DNA of 12,696 bases, from assembly GCA_003990745.1 (NCBI GenBank), contig RBNI01005351.1, forward strand, positions 1 to 12,696, in the 5' to 3' direction. The notes below the pieces were generated by a model. The model was not told the origin of the DNA. It saw only the letters and a list, made by a program, of their open reading frames with translations, and ran no database searches. The position numbers were made by a program, and so were the translations under genes. Positions within the stretch are counted from its first letter, which is position 1. The number at the start of each line of letters is the position of its first letter. This document shows, piece by piece, positions 1-9,775 of this stretch. This DNA comes from Jimgerdemannia flammicorona (lineage: Eukaryota; Mucoromycota; Endogonomycetes; Endogonales; Endogonaceae).

Positions 1-10
1 AAGCCTCAAC

Positions 11-2428
11 CTATCCCACAGGGCCCCCCCCTTCCTTAATTCCTACAAATGACACCCCATCTACCGTCACTGCCACCCTACCCCCACTCTTTGCTACAAT
101 CCTCCTCACTAGTCCCTTATACTTCCCCCCCTTGGGGCCCCACCCAATCCACCATGCCTTGAAGAGCTCTAACATCAGCTCCTCCCACCTAACTATCCTC
201 AGGCTCACTGACCTCCAGGGGCTCTCCTCAAACATACTCCACCAGTGTTCGGCGAGTCCCACCCAAAAGGTGACAGCCCAGCCAACTGTCAGCCACTCAT
301 TTCCCACCCCCCCCACCAGCCTTGTCTGCAGTGCTGCCCACCACCCACCCACCTCAGGGTTCGGCACCGACACTCCCAGCCTTATCCCAACAATCTTCCA
401 AAAATTCTCCAGACTCTTGCACTCCCCCAGCCAATGTTCAGACATCTGTACCACTCCTCCCTCCTGCCCTACATTATGGCACTCCTCACAGTCATAGACC
501 CTGCCATCCACCAGATGTCCAGTCCTAAAGTTTAGCATCACATTCTGATGCAACAGCCTCCACCATGCTACCCAGAATTTTGGCAGGAGCCACCTTGACA
601 TAACCTTGGACCAAGACCATATACCTGCCCAGTCCCACCTCTCCCCGATCCCAGCCCCTTGCCAGGACTCCGGCCAAAGGTTCTGCCCCAGACCCCTAAG
701 GCACTCCATACTCTCCTTTAAGCAGAAGTCCTCGACCAGATTCCCTCCCAATAAGAGCCTGTCCCACCTCCACATCTCCAGGCCCCAGTCCTCATCCCCT
801 TCAGCACCTTGCCAACAGATCCCAATATGGTGTGCCCCATCTACCACTCCCCACCAGAATCCTTTGTAACCCATCCTCCAGCTGCCATTCAAGGCCACTA
901 AGGACAGTAGATCACCTGAGCCACCCCTTGGTGACACCCTCATCTCCCACAAATGCTGCATAAGGGGCACCCATTCTCCTCCTCTCAACTCACTAGCCCT
1001 CTTCATCCACCATGCCCTCAAGCATAGTAGCCTCTTGGGAAAGTTCACCAGGCCAAGTCCTCCATGATCCACAGGAAGTGCTAATGTCTCCCAACTAATC
1101 TGACTCTGACATCCAGCCCAGATCCAAGAGCGGGCCATCTTGAGAAGCTTTTTGACCACCCACTTAGGGAAATCCAAATGGTAGCCCAGATACCAAAGCT
1201 TTGGCATCCAATATACATTCAGAACAGTTATCCTTCCCGCCAGTGACACCTGTCTACCACCCCAACTTATCAGTACTGACCCCCATTCTACCAGCTTGCG
1301 CTCCCACCACTCCTTGGGAAGTAGAGCACCATACACCGAGAAGTAGATACCCAAATACCATACCACTCCTCCTGCTGGGACAATTGTTCCAATGACATCC
1401 CCCCCTATGACTTCTTCCCTAAGGACCAATGTCTTGCACTTGTGCCAGTTGAGTTTCGCTCCAGAGCATCCCTCATACCACTTGACTATCTTCTTGAGCA
1501 TAGCTACATCTGCCACCAAGCCCAATCTAACCACTATATCATCTGCAAAGGCCCCCACCTTCCAATTCACCCCCAAGATATTCAGTCCACCAACTCTGCA
1601 CCAGATCTGATCCAACAATGGCTCCAGGGCAAAGGCATAAAGGATAGGTGACAGCAGATCCCCTTGAGGCACCCCCCTCCCTAAGGGGAAAGAAGCCCCC
1701 CTGTGACTATTCACCAGAATTGCAGCCCTACTCCCTTCCAGCAATCCAATAAGTGACCGACACATGCCCCCTGGTACCCCGATGCACTCCAGTACCTTCT
1801 CTAACCATACTCTCCACACCCTATCATAGGCCTTCTCCTGGTCCAGAAATACCAAGCAGCCATCCACTCCTGCAGCCCTAGTACCTTCAATGACACCATG
1901 AACCCATGCCATGCCATCTCGGATCAGTTGGCCTCCAACAAAGCCCCACTGCTCCTTCCCTATCACCTGCTGTGCCACCCCCTGTAACCTCGCCACCAGA
2001 ATTTTGGTGACCAACTTGCAGTCCATATTCAGTAGCATGATCAGCCTCCAATTGTTCCAGTCCTCCTTATGCCCTTTGTTCTTGTACAGCAGGGAAACCA
2101 GCCCCAACTACTGCCCTCCAATCCACTCCCCAGTACTGATGACTGCATCACACATCAGCGACATCTCCTCCAGAGCCTCCTCTACAGATGCCATACGTTT
2201 CCAAAAGTCCCAAGACAGACCATCCTCCCTAGGTGCCATTCTTAGGGTTGTTGATACCAGGACTTTAAGGATCTCCTCACCCAAAACCGGTCGGCCAAGA
2301 TCCCCCAACCCTGCTGCCAGATTCGGGTGCCAATCTTCCAGATGTCTCTCAATGTCCTGCGCCCCCTCCCCTCTCTCCTCCTTACTCCAGAGGTTACTCC
2401 AGCGGGTGCTCAGCTGACCCAGGATCCC
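11..2428 (-). other. Reverse transcriptase and C-terminal zinc finger region of LINE ORF2
   Basis: The RT region begins before the TAG at 2108 and continues after it in the same frame (VSLLYKNKGHKEDW then NWRLIMLLN, the usual entry of LINE RTs). Motif A is present as VFLDQEKAYDRVW. The catalytic FADD box is at 1538-1549. GVPQGDLLSPILYAFALEPL gives the conserved PQG block. The 698-codon segment downstream of the TAG at 2108 is fully open. About residues 540-575 of that segment hold a C-x2-C...H-x4-C arrangement (DCEECH, then EHWLGEC), as in the zinc-binding region after LINE RT domains. The C-terminal tail is unusually Trp-rich. Motif preservation suggests a fairly recent insertion. Identification as RT is firm; catalytic competence of any product is excluded by the upstream stops unless they are bypassed. 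Confidence 0.88.
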
Positions 2429-2857
2429 CTACATACCCAATACCATCTCTCCCTCATCATTAAGGACTCCTTCCCACTGGTGTCTTGCTCCTCTAGCATG
2501 GAGGAGATGGGACAAAAGCCTCATAGGTTGTTCTCCTTCTTCCAATCCTTGCCACCTTAACCTGGCCGCCATAGCCTGAGCCTTCACTGCTTCCTCCTTC
2601 CTCAACAAATTCTGTAATTCCACTACTTCCAGCTTAGCCCGCTTAGCCTTCCAGTCCAACACCCCCTCCTCCTCCAATAGCCCAGCCTAATTCAGAAGTA
2701 GTCTTTCTAGTCTCTTAGATGCCCATCAGACTCATCTCCTCTGCTGAGCACCTTGTTCCTTCCCCACTTCCCCCCAGTACCTCTGAGCTTCGGATTTCAG
2801 TCTACGCCACCTATCACCAATCCTCATCCCTGCTTGCCTCCAATTATTAACCTGGGA

Positions 2858-3739
2858 TCATACCTCTGCCACCCACTCATTCCACAGATCCATCTCCTCC
2901 AACAGCGAAGAGTTCAGATGCCAATGTCCTGGCCCCTCTCCACTCCCTCCAAACCTCCCACCTCCCTGAATACCCCAGTGATCTGACCAAGGGCACCACT
3001 CAACCTCCATTGTCTCCCAAACTGTATGTCCCCAGCACTCAGCAGTCAGAACCCAATCAATCCTAGTACCCAATCTTTCCACCCAGTGTGTATATAGATA
3101 TCGGTTCTCATCCTGAAGTCGCATAGCATCCACCAGTGAGCTGAGCCATTCCACCTCTTCCCATTCCTCCAATCCCCTGCTCCTTCCTGCCATACCCCGT
3201 CCCCTATCAGTTCTATTCAGTCTACTCTCCCGTATCATATTAAAATCACCCCCCAGACAATCCACCCCAGCCTCAGCCAAGAGCCCAGAATCCCATAGAT
3301 CTCCAATCCATGCCACTCGGGTCCCCCTCTCAGCTGGGCAGTAACAAGATCCCACTACAATTGAGGTCCATCCAGACCTCTGCCATGTCCCCCACACCAA
3401 TCTACTACCCCAATGTCCAGTGTCCGCAATGTCCCCTTTCCCCTTCCTAACCAGGATTCCCACTTTACCCTACCAAACTACCTCCCCACCCCACTCTCTA
3501 GTCCATTCCAATCCATCTTCCTCCCCCTCACACCATACATCCTGAAGTAAGAAGATATCTGCCTCCAGTTTCTTCAGCCATCCAAAAATCATATGTCGCC
3601 TTCTAGTCCCCCTAAGCCCATTGACGTTCATCAAGAAAATGTTTGTTATACTATTTATAGCGAAATATTTTGTTAATGCTGAAATCTCCACATCTACAAT
3701 TCCATGCTCACTTCCTCTCCAGCCAGATCCATGTTCCAT
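2858..3739 (-). other. APE-type endonuclease domain of LINE ORF2
   Basis: This is the N-terminal part of ORF2, about 290 codons, and it shows the exonuclease-endonuclease-phosphatase signature in order. The NVNGL motif lies near residue 37, LLQDV near residue 65 (Asp where many relatives have Glu), the metal-binding GDFN at 3239-3250 near residue 164, and SDH at 2978-2986 near residue 252, which supplies the catalytic Asp-His pair. The spacing fits LINE endonucleases. A TAG at 3470-3472 separates the first 89 codons from the rest, in the same frame. The domain would cut one strand of chromosomal DNA to start target-primed reverse transcription. The linker that follows (about 2857-2680) is where four of the seven stops cluster. 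Confidence 0.8.
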
Positions 3740-5579
3740 TCTGCCTCAATCTCAGCTTTCACATTTTGTTGTTCATCCAGAGCTGCCAGCAATTCCACAC
3801 AGTACTCACCATCCACCATCTCCATTGATGCCTGATGTTCCTCGCACACCACCTGCCACTTTTCCAGTCCCTTCCGCGGCCCCACAGATAAGCTGCCCTC
3901 TCATTAGCGATATCCAAAAGCGTTGCCTCCCTTGCCTCAGTGACCTCATACTCCTCCACCTCCAGAAGAGCTGCCATCATCTCATCTCTCAGCTTCCTCA
4001 TGACCTCCTCCCCTCACAGCACTCGCTTCCAGAATTCCTCACTGATTACCCGGAAGTCAATCTTGCCCAGTTCCTCAGCCACCACATTTTGCAGCACCCT
4101 CAATAGCCACTTCTCCCCTCCAACTACCTCTGCTGCCTGCGCCATATCTTCCTCCCCTTCCTTCCTCTCCTCAGTTCTCACTGACTCATCCCAACTATCC
4201 TCAGACACATCCTCCAGCTCCCCCTCTCCCACCTCGGGAACCCCATACTGGATCAGATTATCTTCGGCCATTGCTGTGTCCACTACAGTCTCCTCCGGCC
4301 CCTGTCCTCCACTCTCCTTCACCTTTCCCCCTTGCTGCCCCTCCTCCACCCAGATGCTAGCCCTCGCTCCTGTGCCCTCCTCTATAGCCCCAACCCTTTT
4401 ACCCCCATCCAAACTGGCCAACAAATCCTTCTGCAGCTGTCTCCCCTTTGCCTTCTCCCAAAGCACCTTGTCTATTCGCACCTTCTTGCCCTCGATCACC
4501 TCCACTACTATCCTAGCCTCATAAGCCCTCCAAGCCCTCTGCCTACTCTCCACAGCCCTAGCTAGGTCCTCAAGCACCTCCAGCAGATCCTTCTCCTCTT
4601 CCTCGGACCCCTTCACCCTCGAAACCTTGTACTCCACTGGGCCCCACTTCAATGCCACTGGCCAATCCCTAGCCTTCCCTGTATTCTCCACCCCAAACAG
4701 CCTCAACTAAACATCCATATCACCTGTCCTGAGCTCAGTCCCCTCCCATACCCTGAATCCAATATCGACCACCTCACCATACTCCTTCACCACATCTGTG
4801 ACCAGCCTCCTCACCTCCTCCTTCTTCACTGTCGGCAGGTCTGCAATCACCAGGTGAACCACTCGGGGATCCCAATGCATACACCTTGCCATCGGTACCG
4901 AAATCCCTCCAATTACCACCCCCTTCTCCACTGCCTCCAGTAGCAAACCCTCCTCTTCAAACCCCACCTCAACTGTCTCCAGCTTCTTCAAAAACTTTAC
5001 CGAGACTGCTCCCTTCACCTCACTAGCCAGTAGCCCCAGCACCATCTTTGCTGTCACTGCTAAGCCCCGGAAACACAATGTGATGGTAAATTCCGATTGA
5101 GACTTTTTGAGTAACAAGGCCGCCACTAGGCCCATCACACCATCAGTCAGGTCCCTGGGTCTTGCACCACTCCCCTGACCAGGTCCCCCATCAGCCATCA
5201 CATCTGGATTTTTTTCCAGATCCCCCGTCACACCGCCATCAGCAGTCACTGCCTCAGCCACTACACCTCCAGCCCCACTATGCTGACCCCCCAGAGGAGA
5301 GGCCTCCTTACCACTCACCATAGCAGCCACCTTCCCCAGCTCCAGCCAGCCATCCAGTCCAGTCGCCTGCTTTCCCATCCTGACCTTATTCACAAAGGTC
5401 ATCCTCTCTCTCCCATATTGCCTTGCACCTCCTCTACCACCATCTCCAGCCCCATGTCCCCTACTCGAAGAGCTCGGCATGCCAAGACCAGCACCTCGAC
5501 CCCCCCCCACATATTGCCAGTCAAAGGCACTGGGCCCCCCCTGCCCAGTACGCTCACCAGAATACTTGTTGCTCGCCAT
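3694..5579 (-). pseudogene. LINE copy 1 ORF1, gag-like RNA-binding protein, broken by two stops and a frameshift
   Basis: Read from the ATG at 5579, this would encode about 628 residues. The N-terminal 120 or so residues are rich in Gly, Ser and Ala. Residues about 165-290 have an RRM/gag-like pattern (ITLCFRGLAVTAK, then VVHLVIADLPTVKKEEVRRL) matching LINE ORF1 RNA-binding regions. The second half is acidic and helix- or coil-forming (EEEEKDLLEVLEDLARAVES). I find no CCHC zinc knuckle. Breaks: TAG at 4707-4709, where the older copy has AGG; TGA at 4014-4016, plausibly from CGA; and a probable one-base loss near 3875, after which the frame continues from about residue KGLEKWQVV to a TAG at 3694. 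The reading frame overlaps the ORF2 start by 46 bp. ORF1 proteins bind element RNA to form the transposition particle; that role here is from the family, not shown. Confidence 0.7.
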
Positions 5580-5715
5580 CTTGATAGCACCAATACTTGA
5601 AGATGTTGTCGAAAGTGTTGTCTGAGTCTTGTGTCACCCAAATGGTACTGGTGAAAGATGTCTTGAGTCCTTTCTCAAGCAGTCTGTTCCAGTTACACTC
5701 TCTTGTTAGTAACAA
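5580..5715 (-). promoter_or_regulatory. Probable 5' UTR / internal promoter region of LINE copy 1
   Basis: This short stretch lies between the ORF1 start codon (5579) and the edge of the older LINE copy. No convincing reading frame fills it on the LINE strand. LINEs usually carry an internal promoter here, but I see no specific promoter element. The context just before the start, ATCAAGATGG, is a favourable eukaryotic initiation context (G at +4), which supports 5579 as the start. The exact transcription start and the element's true 5' end are not determined. Confidence 0.4.
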
Positions 5716-6790
5716 TCTCCACTACAATCCTAGCCTCAAACTTCTTTCAGGCCAGCCTTCTCCTCTCAACTACTCTAGTCAGATCCTCTAATACCTCTAG
5801 TAAGTCTTTCCTCTCCTCAGATATCTCCTTTACTCTTAAGACCTTATACTCCACTGGGCCCCACTTTAGTATTGCTGGCTAGTCTCTTTCTTTTTTAGTA
5901 TTCTTCTTTTCTGCCAGCCTTACCCTAATGTCCACATTCTCTATCCTGAACTCTATACCCTCCCAGACCTGGAAGCCAATATCTACAATCTCTCTATATT
6001 CCTTAATGGTATCAATAATCAATCTCCTGGTCTTCTCCTTCTTCACAGTTAGTATATTAGTCACTACAAGCTAAACCACCCTATAAATACCTCACTATAG
6101 GGATCACTATTCTCCCAACTACTACTCTTTTCTCTAATACTTCTAGCATCAAATCTTCCTCCTCAAAGCCCATCTCTACCTCTTTCAGCTCTTTTACAAA
6201 CTTCACTAAGACCACTTTCTTTATCTTCTGGGCCAGAAGTCTCAGAACTATTTTTACCATAATTACTAAGCCCTGAAAGTACAAAGTAACAGTAAATTCA
6301 GATACTAATTTCTTGAGTAATAGTGCTATTACCAGATACGTTATACTATTAGCTAAGTCCTCAGATCACCCCTCTGCTCAGATCTATCATTAGCTATTAT
6401 ATCTGGATTTTTTTCCAAATTAGCAGTTCTCCCTCCATCAGTAGTTCTCTTTTCTCTCTCAGCTGCTATACTCTCAGCCCTATCATCACTATTACCCAGA
6501 GCTGCCACTCTAGGTCCTATAGTCTCTACCTTTTTCTTTTCTCCCTACAGCCATCTCTTTAATTCTGTCAACAGATGTCTAACCTTGACCTTATCAGCAA
6601 AGCTCACTCTCTCAGTCTTCTGTCTATCAGCATTACTATTTCTACCCCCATATCTACCTGAAGGAGAGCCCAATAGACTCCCCCCAAATCATAACTCTTC
6701 TCTATATACTATTAGTCAAACATACTAAGACTGCTCTGCCCAGTATACTTCTTTGATTACTCATCAGTTATTATGTTACTATTAGTACTT
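5712..6790 (-). mobile_element. Older, degenerate copy of the same LINE family (ORF1 part)
   Basis: Nucleotide and protein similarity to copy 1 is clear, same strand and same order. 5718-5880 matches 4500-4675, 5880-6064 matches about 4680-4855, and 6081-6300 matches about 4890-5100. The start region near 6745 (GTATACTGGGCAG) matches copy 1 just after its ATG. Peptides such as VEMGFEEEDLMLEVLEKRVVV and VVDIGFRVWEG-like stretches remain, in different frames, so indels have occurred. Relative to copy 1 the sequence is shifted to T and A on the plus strand, and I count almost no CpG. The copy stops abruptly at about 5715, at the 5' end of copy 1, consistent with insertion of copy 1 into it or a deletion between the two. 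Its remaining 3' part, if any, would be left of the window. Confidence 0.8.
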
Positions 6791-7154
6791 CAAATAAATA
6801 TAATTTATCTAGATGAGATTTGATTCAGATTCAACATATGATAGATTTGAATTAACTTAGATTGGTCCTATGATCTGATTTAGATTAATCTGAATTAATC
6901 CAGATCACTCAAAATCTTTAGTAATATTACACTTTCTTTATTTTCTGAAATCTTTAATAATATTACCCTTTATTTGTTCTCTCTTTCTTTATTCTCTCTT
7001 TCTTTATTCTATGATACTTCTTTTTATTTCTCCTGCTATATTATAAATAATAGTGCTCTGAATGAGTCAATTTGAATCAAATCCAGATTTGATTCATCAC
7101 ATGATGGTTTGATCTGAATCTCAAATCCAAAGCCATCCGAATCAACTCAGATTA
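6791..7154. other. AT-rich intergenic DNA with short direct repeats
   Basis: No reading frame is recognisable. A 36-bp direct repeat starts at 6912 and again at 6948 (AAATCTTTARTAATATTAC core), and a 15-bp unit TCTCTCTTTCTTTAT occurs twice in tandem at 6978-7007. Degenerate GATTYGAATT/AGATTAATC words are spread through 6815-6900 and 7075-7150, resembling the tandem array that follows. This could be the left flank or subterminal region of the hAT element, but no terminal inverted repeat or 8-bp target duplication could be identified. Confidence 0.5.
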
Positions 7155-7345
7155 ATCCAAATTACCCCATCCGAATCACCCCATCCAAATTACTCATCCA
7201 AACTATCTCAATCCAAATCACTCAATCTGAATCACTCAATCTGAATTACTCAATCTGAATCCTCCAATTTGAATCCTCCAATTTGAATTCTTCAATTCAA
7301 ATCCTCATCCGAATCCTTCAACTGAATCCTCCAATCCAAATCCTC
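7155..7345. repeat. Tandem array of 13-14 bp units, about 14 copies
   Basis: Units follow a consensus of AATCTGAATCMCTC or AATCCGAATCCTCC. Examples are 7224-7237, 7238-7251, 7252-7265, 7266-7279 and 7280-7293, each 14 bp, then 13-bp units to 7345. Upstream units from 7155 are more diverged. The array lies directly 5' of the hAT coding remnant. Clustered short repeats near element ends serve as transposase binding sites in hAT transposons, so a subterminal repeat role is possible. An ordinary minisatellite is equally possible, since no matching array is seen at the other end. Confidence 0.8.
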
Positions 7346-7373
7346 TATATGACTCATATGCCAGATGTGTCCA

Positions 7374-7446
7374 CAATACAATATACACACATGTATACAC
7401 AATACACACATATACATACACATACACATACAAACATGCAAAAACA
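7374..7446. repeat. CA/TACACA-rich microsatellite
   Basis: Imperfect tracts of ACACAT, TACACA and CATACA give low-complexity sequence. It lies inside a formally open plus-strand frame (repeated His-Thr), which is a by-product of the repeat rather than evidence of coding. Confidence 0.8.
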
Positions 7447-8105
7447 CATATTGACAGATCAGTCTTCAATAGTTCACAGTACTGATGATGCTTCAAGTCA
7501 AACATCCCTGATAGTTCCACTCCTTCTATGCAATCCTTGCTCTGAAATCTGGCAACATTGTGCTAAGATAGGAGATGATATTATTTGTAATTATTGCAGG
7601 TAAAAAATTAAGATGCACCTATTGACACTTTTTGTTTTAACACATACATGATATTGTTTCATCCACCCCCATAAACTGCACCAGCCAGAAGTTCAAAATG
7701 CTTGGTAGTATAACTTTGAATATGAATCGATACATAAAAGACAAGCACTCTAACAAAATCAAAAAGAACACAGAGATAAATAAAATCAACATCCAAGCTG
7801 TGGTGGATACATTTATCTGATTGCCTGACCATTTCTGTATCAACAATACCATTTAATCAAAAATATTTAGCTATACTCTTCAGCAGAATTTCGAAATTGA
7901 CTCATTTACTGGATTGTATGCACAGACCAGCCATTCACAACCATCGAGAGTAATCAATTATATAGCATCTTTGGTCTTCTCAAGTATGATTTATATTTGC
8001 TAAGTGCCAATACTATTTGCAAAGATGTCCTGGAGGCCTATAGGAAGAAGTACAACAATCTCTGCCAGATACTTCAGATAAAATAAGGGCAGCACCATGA
8101 CCTTT

Positions 8106-8160
8106 GTAAGCTGAATTATATAAAAGAGCTCACCAATTTAACCTCACATTTAATAAGCAG
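8106..8160 (+). other. Possible intron 1 of the hAT transposase remnant
   Basis: GTAAGC donor, CAG acceptor, 55 bp. The downstream exon opens with NLAGKILF leading into the NTWTSPN block, as expected. The upstream exon would need a different frame from the WIVCTDQPF stretch, so either an indel lies upstream or the donor is wrong. Confidence 0.45.
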
Positions 8161-8370
8161 AATTTGGCAGGTAAAATTTTGTTTATGATCAATACATGGA
8201 CATCCCCCAATGCAATTTCATTTCTGGGCATTACTGGTCATTGGATTGACCTCGATTGGCAGCTTAAATCTCTCACCCTTGACTTCATCAAACTTGCTGG
8301 CCCTCATTCTGGAGACAACATCACAGATGCTTTTATTAGTTATATCTGGAAGCTTGGGATCATAACCAAG

Positions 8371-8486
8371 GTAAAAAAGGGGAGCTTGCCATCAGGTCAG
8401 CATTTTGAGAGAGGTCCTAAAACAAACCAGATTTTATTGGTTATTTATTTTCACATAAATTCACTGACTGAATATTTTAAGTACAG
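8371..8486 (+). other. Spliceosomal intron within the hAT transposase remnant
   Basis: GTAAAA donor after ACC AAG, ACAG acceptor before ATT TTG GCC; 116 bp, with a CTGAC-like branch site near 8464. Removal joins GIITK to ILAITMDNATNN in frame, restoring the normal spacing of the hAT core. The two flanking frames differ without splicing, which makes the intron call strong. Confidence 0.85.
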
Positions 8487-8861
8487 ATTTTGGCCATTAC
8501 GATGGACAATGCCACAAATAACTTGATATTTTTCAAAGTTTTAGTAGCTAGCCTCAAACAGAAAAACATGGCCTTCGGTGCAGAAAGCTGCCATGTACAA
8601 TGCCAGGCCCACATACTGAACCTTGCTATTCAGGACTATCTTACACATGTAGACAAAACATCTGAGAGAGGAGGGACCCTGAGTATAATTTCCAAGCTGT
8701 ACAAACTGGTTGTATTGGTCTGATCATCCCCACAACAATGAGACAAATTTGCTGTACAGTGTAGGGCAATCAGTTTAGCTCTGAAAGAGCTTATATTGAA
8801 TGTCTATATGTATTAGAACTCAACATTTGTAATGATCCAGTACATACTGGAGTTTGCTGTG

Positions 8862-9189
8862 GTATGTATTCTTTTTTTCTTTGATTAGCTGAAGCAACTT
8901 GTTTTGGATAATTAAAGATTTATTTTAAAAAAAAAAACAAAAAACAAAAAAAGCCAATAGATTCAACAGTGGCTGTTGACAAGGAAATATAGGCTGAGGT
9001 TCTAGGTAAAAGCAAGTAAGACATACTTAGGAATATTGTCAGAGTTTTGAAAGTAAGTGGTGATTGCTCTGGCTTTACACTCATTTTGTCAGCCTCCACA
9101 CTCATTTTGTCTGCCTCTGTACAATGCAACACCTCACCACATATAACTGCCAGTGTTTTGATAATTGTACAAAGGATATAGTCAAACAA
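8862..9189 (+). other. Poorly conserved middle of the hAT remnant, with an A-rich tract
   Basis: Between the exon ending at 8861 (followed by GTATGT, a good donor) and the IPVYNLLID block, roughly 60 residues of hAT sequence are expected. Only weak similarity is seen, around VDKE...DILRNIVRVLK (about 8970-9050), followed by a second donor-like GTAAGT near 9051. At least one intron is likely here, but I cannot fix its ends. Confidence 0.4.
8927..8952 (+). repeat. A-rich tract
   Basis: Three runs of A (11, 6 and 7) are separated by single C. This could be intronic low complexity or the tail of a small retroposed insert. No second end or duplicated flank was identified. Confidence 0.7.
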
Positions 9190-9387
9190 ATGACCCTGAT
9201 AATAAGCTTGGCAATACCAGTATACAACCTTCTGATTGACTAGCTAGAGGACAAGCTCAAGGATAGGCTAGAGAGTTGTGGTGATTTCAGTTGAGCTTGG
9301 ATCAGAGAGATGCCATAGAGGTTGCTCTTAGTAAGCTCAGAAAGTACTACTTCCAAACAGATACTGCTATATACTCAATCAGTACAG

Positions 9388-9473
9388 GTATGTCAATGTC
9401 GGCATATAGCCATTGCCCCTTCCAAAACAGAGAAATCCCTACAAAAACTCACTCTTTCCTTTTCTTCGAACAG
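9388..9473 (+). other. Spliceosomal intron within the hAT transposase remnant
   Basis: GTATGT donor and AACAG acceptor, 86 bp. It splits a Val codon (G | TG), and removal gives YSISTVLDPHLKLQ, the expected conserved hAT sequence. Both sides are in frame only after splicing. Confidence 0.88.
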
Positions 9474-9775
9474 TGCTGGACCCACACTTAAAGCTACAAT
9501 AATATAAAGATCAGAGCTGGGAGCAGTACTTCATTGAGAGAATCAAGCAGGCTGTAATTGAAGTATACCAGAAAAACTATATGCCAATGCAAGGTTCTGA
9601 CTGAAGTCCAGATGAATATGCCAAGGGATCCCTCCTGTTCCACATTTACTTCAGCAGAAAGAGGAAGAGGGAGCCATCAGTGGAAGAGCTGCCATCAATA
9701 GATGAACTTACCATTTACCTTGCCAGCAACTGCATGATTCTGCTGGAGGGCGCAGAGGTACTCAACTGGTAGAAG

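Larger units (their letters stand above)
11..3739 (-). pseudogene. LINE copy 1 ORF2 (endonuclease-RT-zinc finger), one frame with seven internal stops
   Basis: From the ATG at 3739 one reading frame runs about 1,242 codons to a TAG at 11-13. It is interrupted only by nonsense codons: TAG 3470, TGA 2858, TGA 2732, TGA 2726, TAG 2687, TAG 2429 and TAG 2108 (lowest coordinate of each). No frameshift is needed, and conserved sequence resumes immediately after each stop, so this is one decayed gene rather than several. The order is N-terminal APE endonuclease, a linker, reverse transcriptase, then a C-terminal zinc finger in a Trp-rich tail. The protein would nick target DNA and prime reverse transcription of its own RNA there. 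The TAG at 11-13 may be the natural end or another premature stop; only ten bases remain beyond it. I do not see an RNase H domain. Confidence 0.85.
1..5715 (-). mobile_element. Non-LTR retrotransposon (LINE), Tad-like, nearly complete copy 1
   Basis: The minus strand carries, in order, a 5' leader (about 5715-5580), an ORF1 with an RNA-binding gag-like look, and an ORF2 with APE-type endonuclease, reverse transcriptase and a C-terminal zinc finger. That is the standard two-ORF layout of fungal Tad-type LINEs. There are no LTRs, protease or integrase. The 3' UTR and any tail or target-site duplication lie outside the window on the left. The right edge is set by where similarity to the older LINE copy begins, at about 5712-5718. 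The sense strand is strongly purine-rich. Several nonsense codons and one frameshift show that this copy cannot encode full proteins. Assignment to Tad rather than another fungal LINE clade is inference. Confidence 0.85.

Noticed and set aside
11..400. RNase H domain at the C-terminus of ORF2
   Set aside because: No ordered set of RNase H acidic residues could be recognised; the region after the zinc finger is Trp-rich and unassigned.
132..2560. Several plus-strand open frames of 60-170 codons
   Set aside because: They lie opposite the LINE ORF2 and are rich in Pro, Ser and Thr because the antisense strand is pyrimidine-rich. No domain pattern is visible, while the minus strand shows clear endonuclease and RT motifs.
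11..3739. Reassigned stop codons or programmed readthrough in ORF2
   Set aside because: Both TAG and TGA occur, at positions with no shared residue preference. The hAT remnant carries its own set of stops, and ORF1 has a frameshift too. Ordinary decay explains this better.
3621..5600. Plus-strand open frames opposite ORF1
   Set aside because: Same reason: Ser/Pro/Thr-rich antisense shadows of the LINE gag-like ORF.
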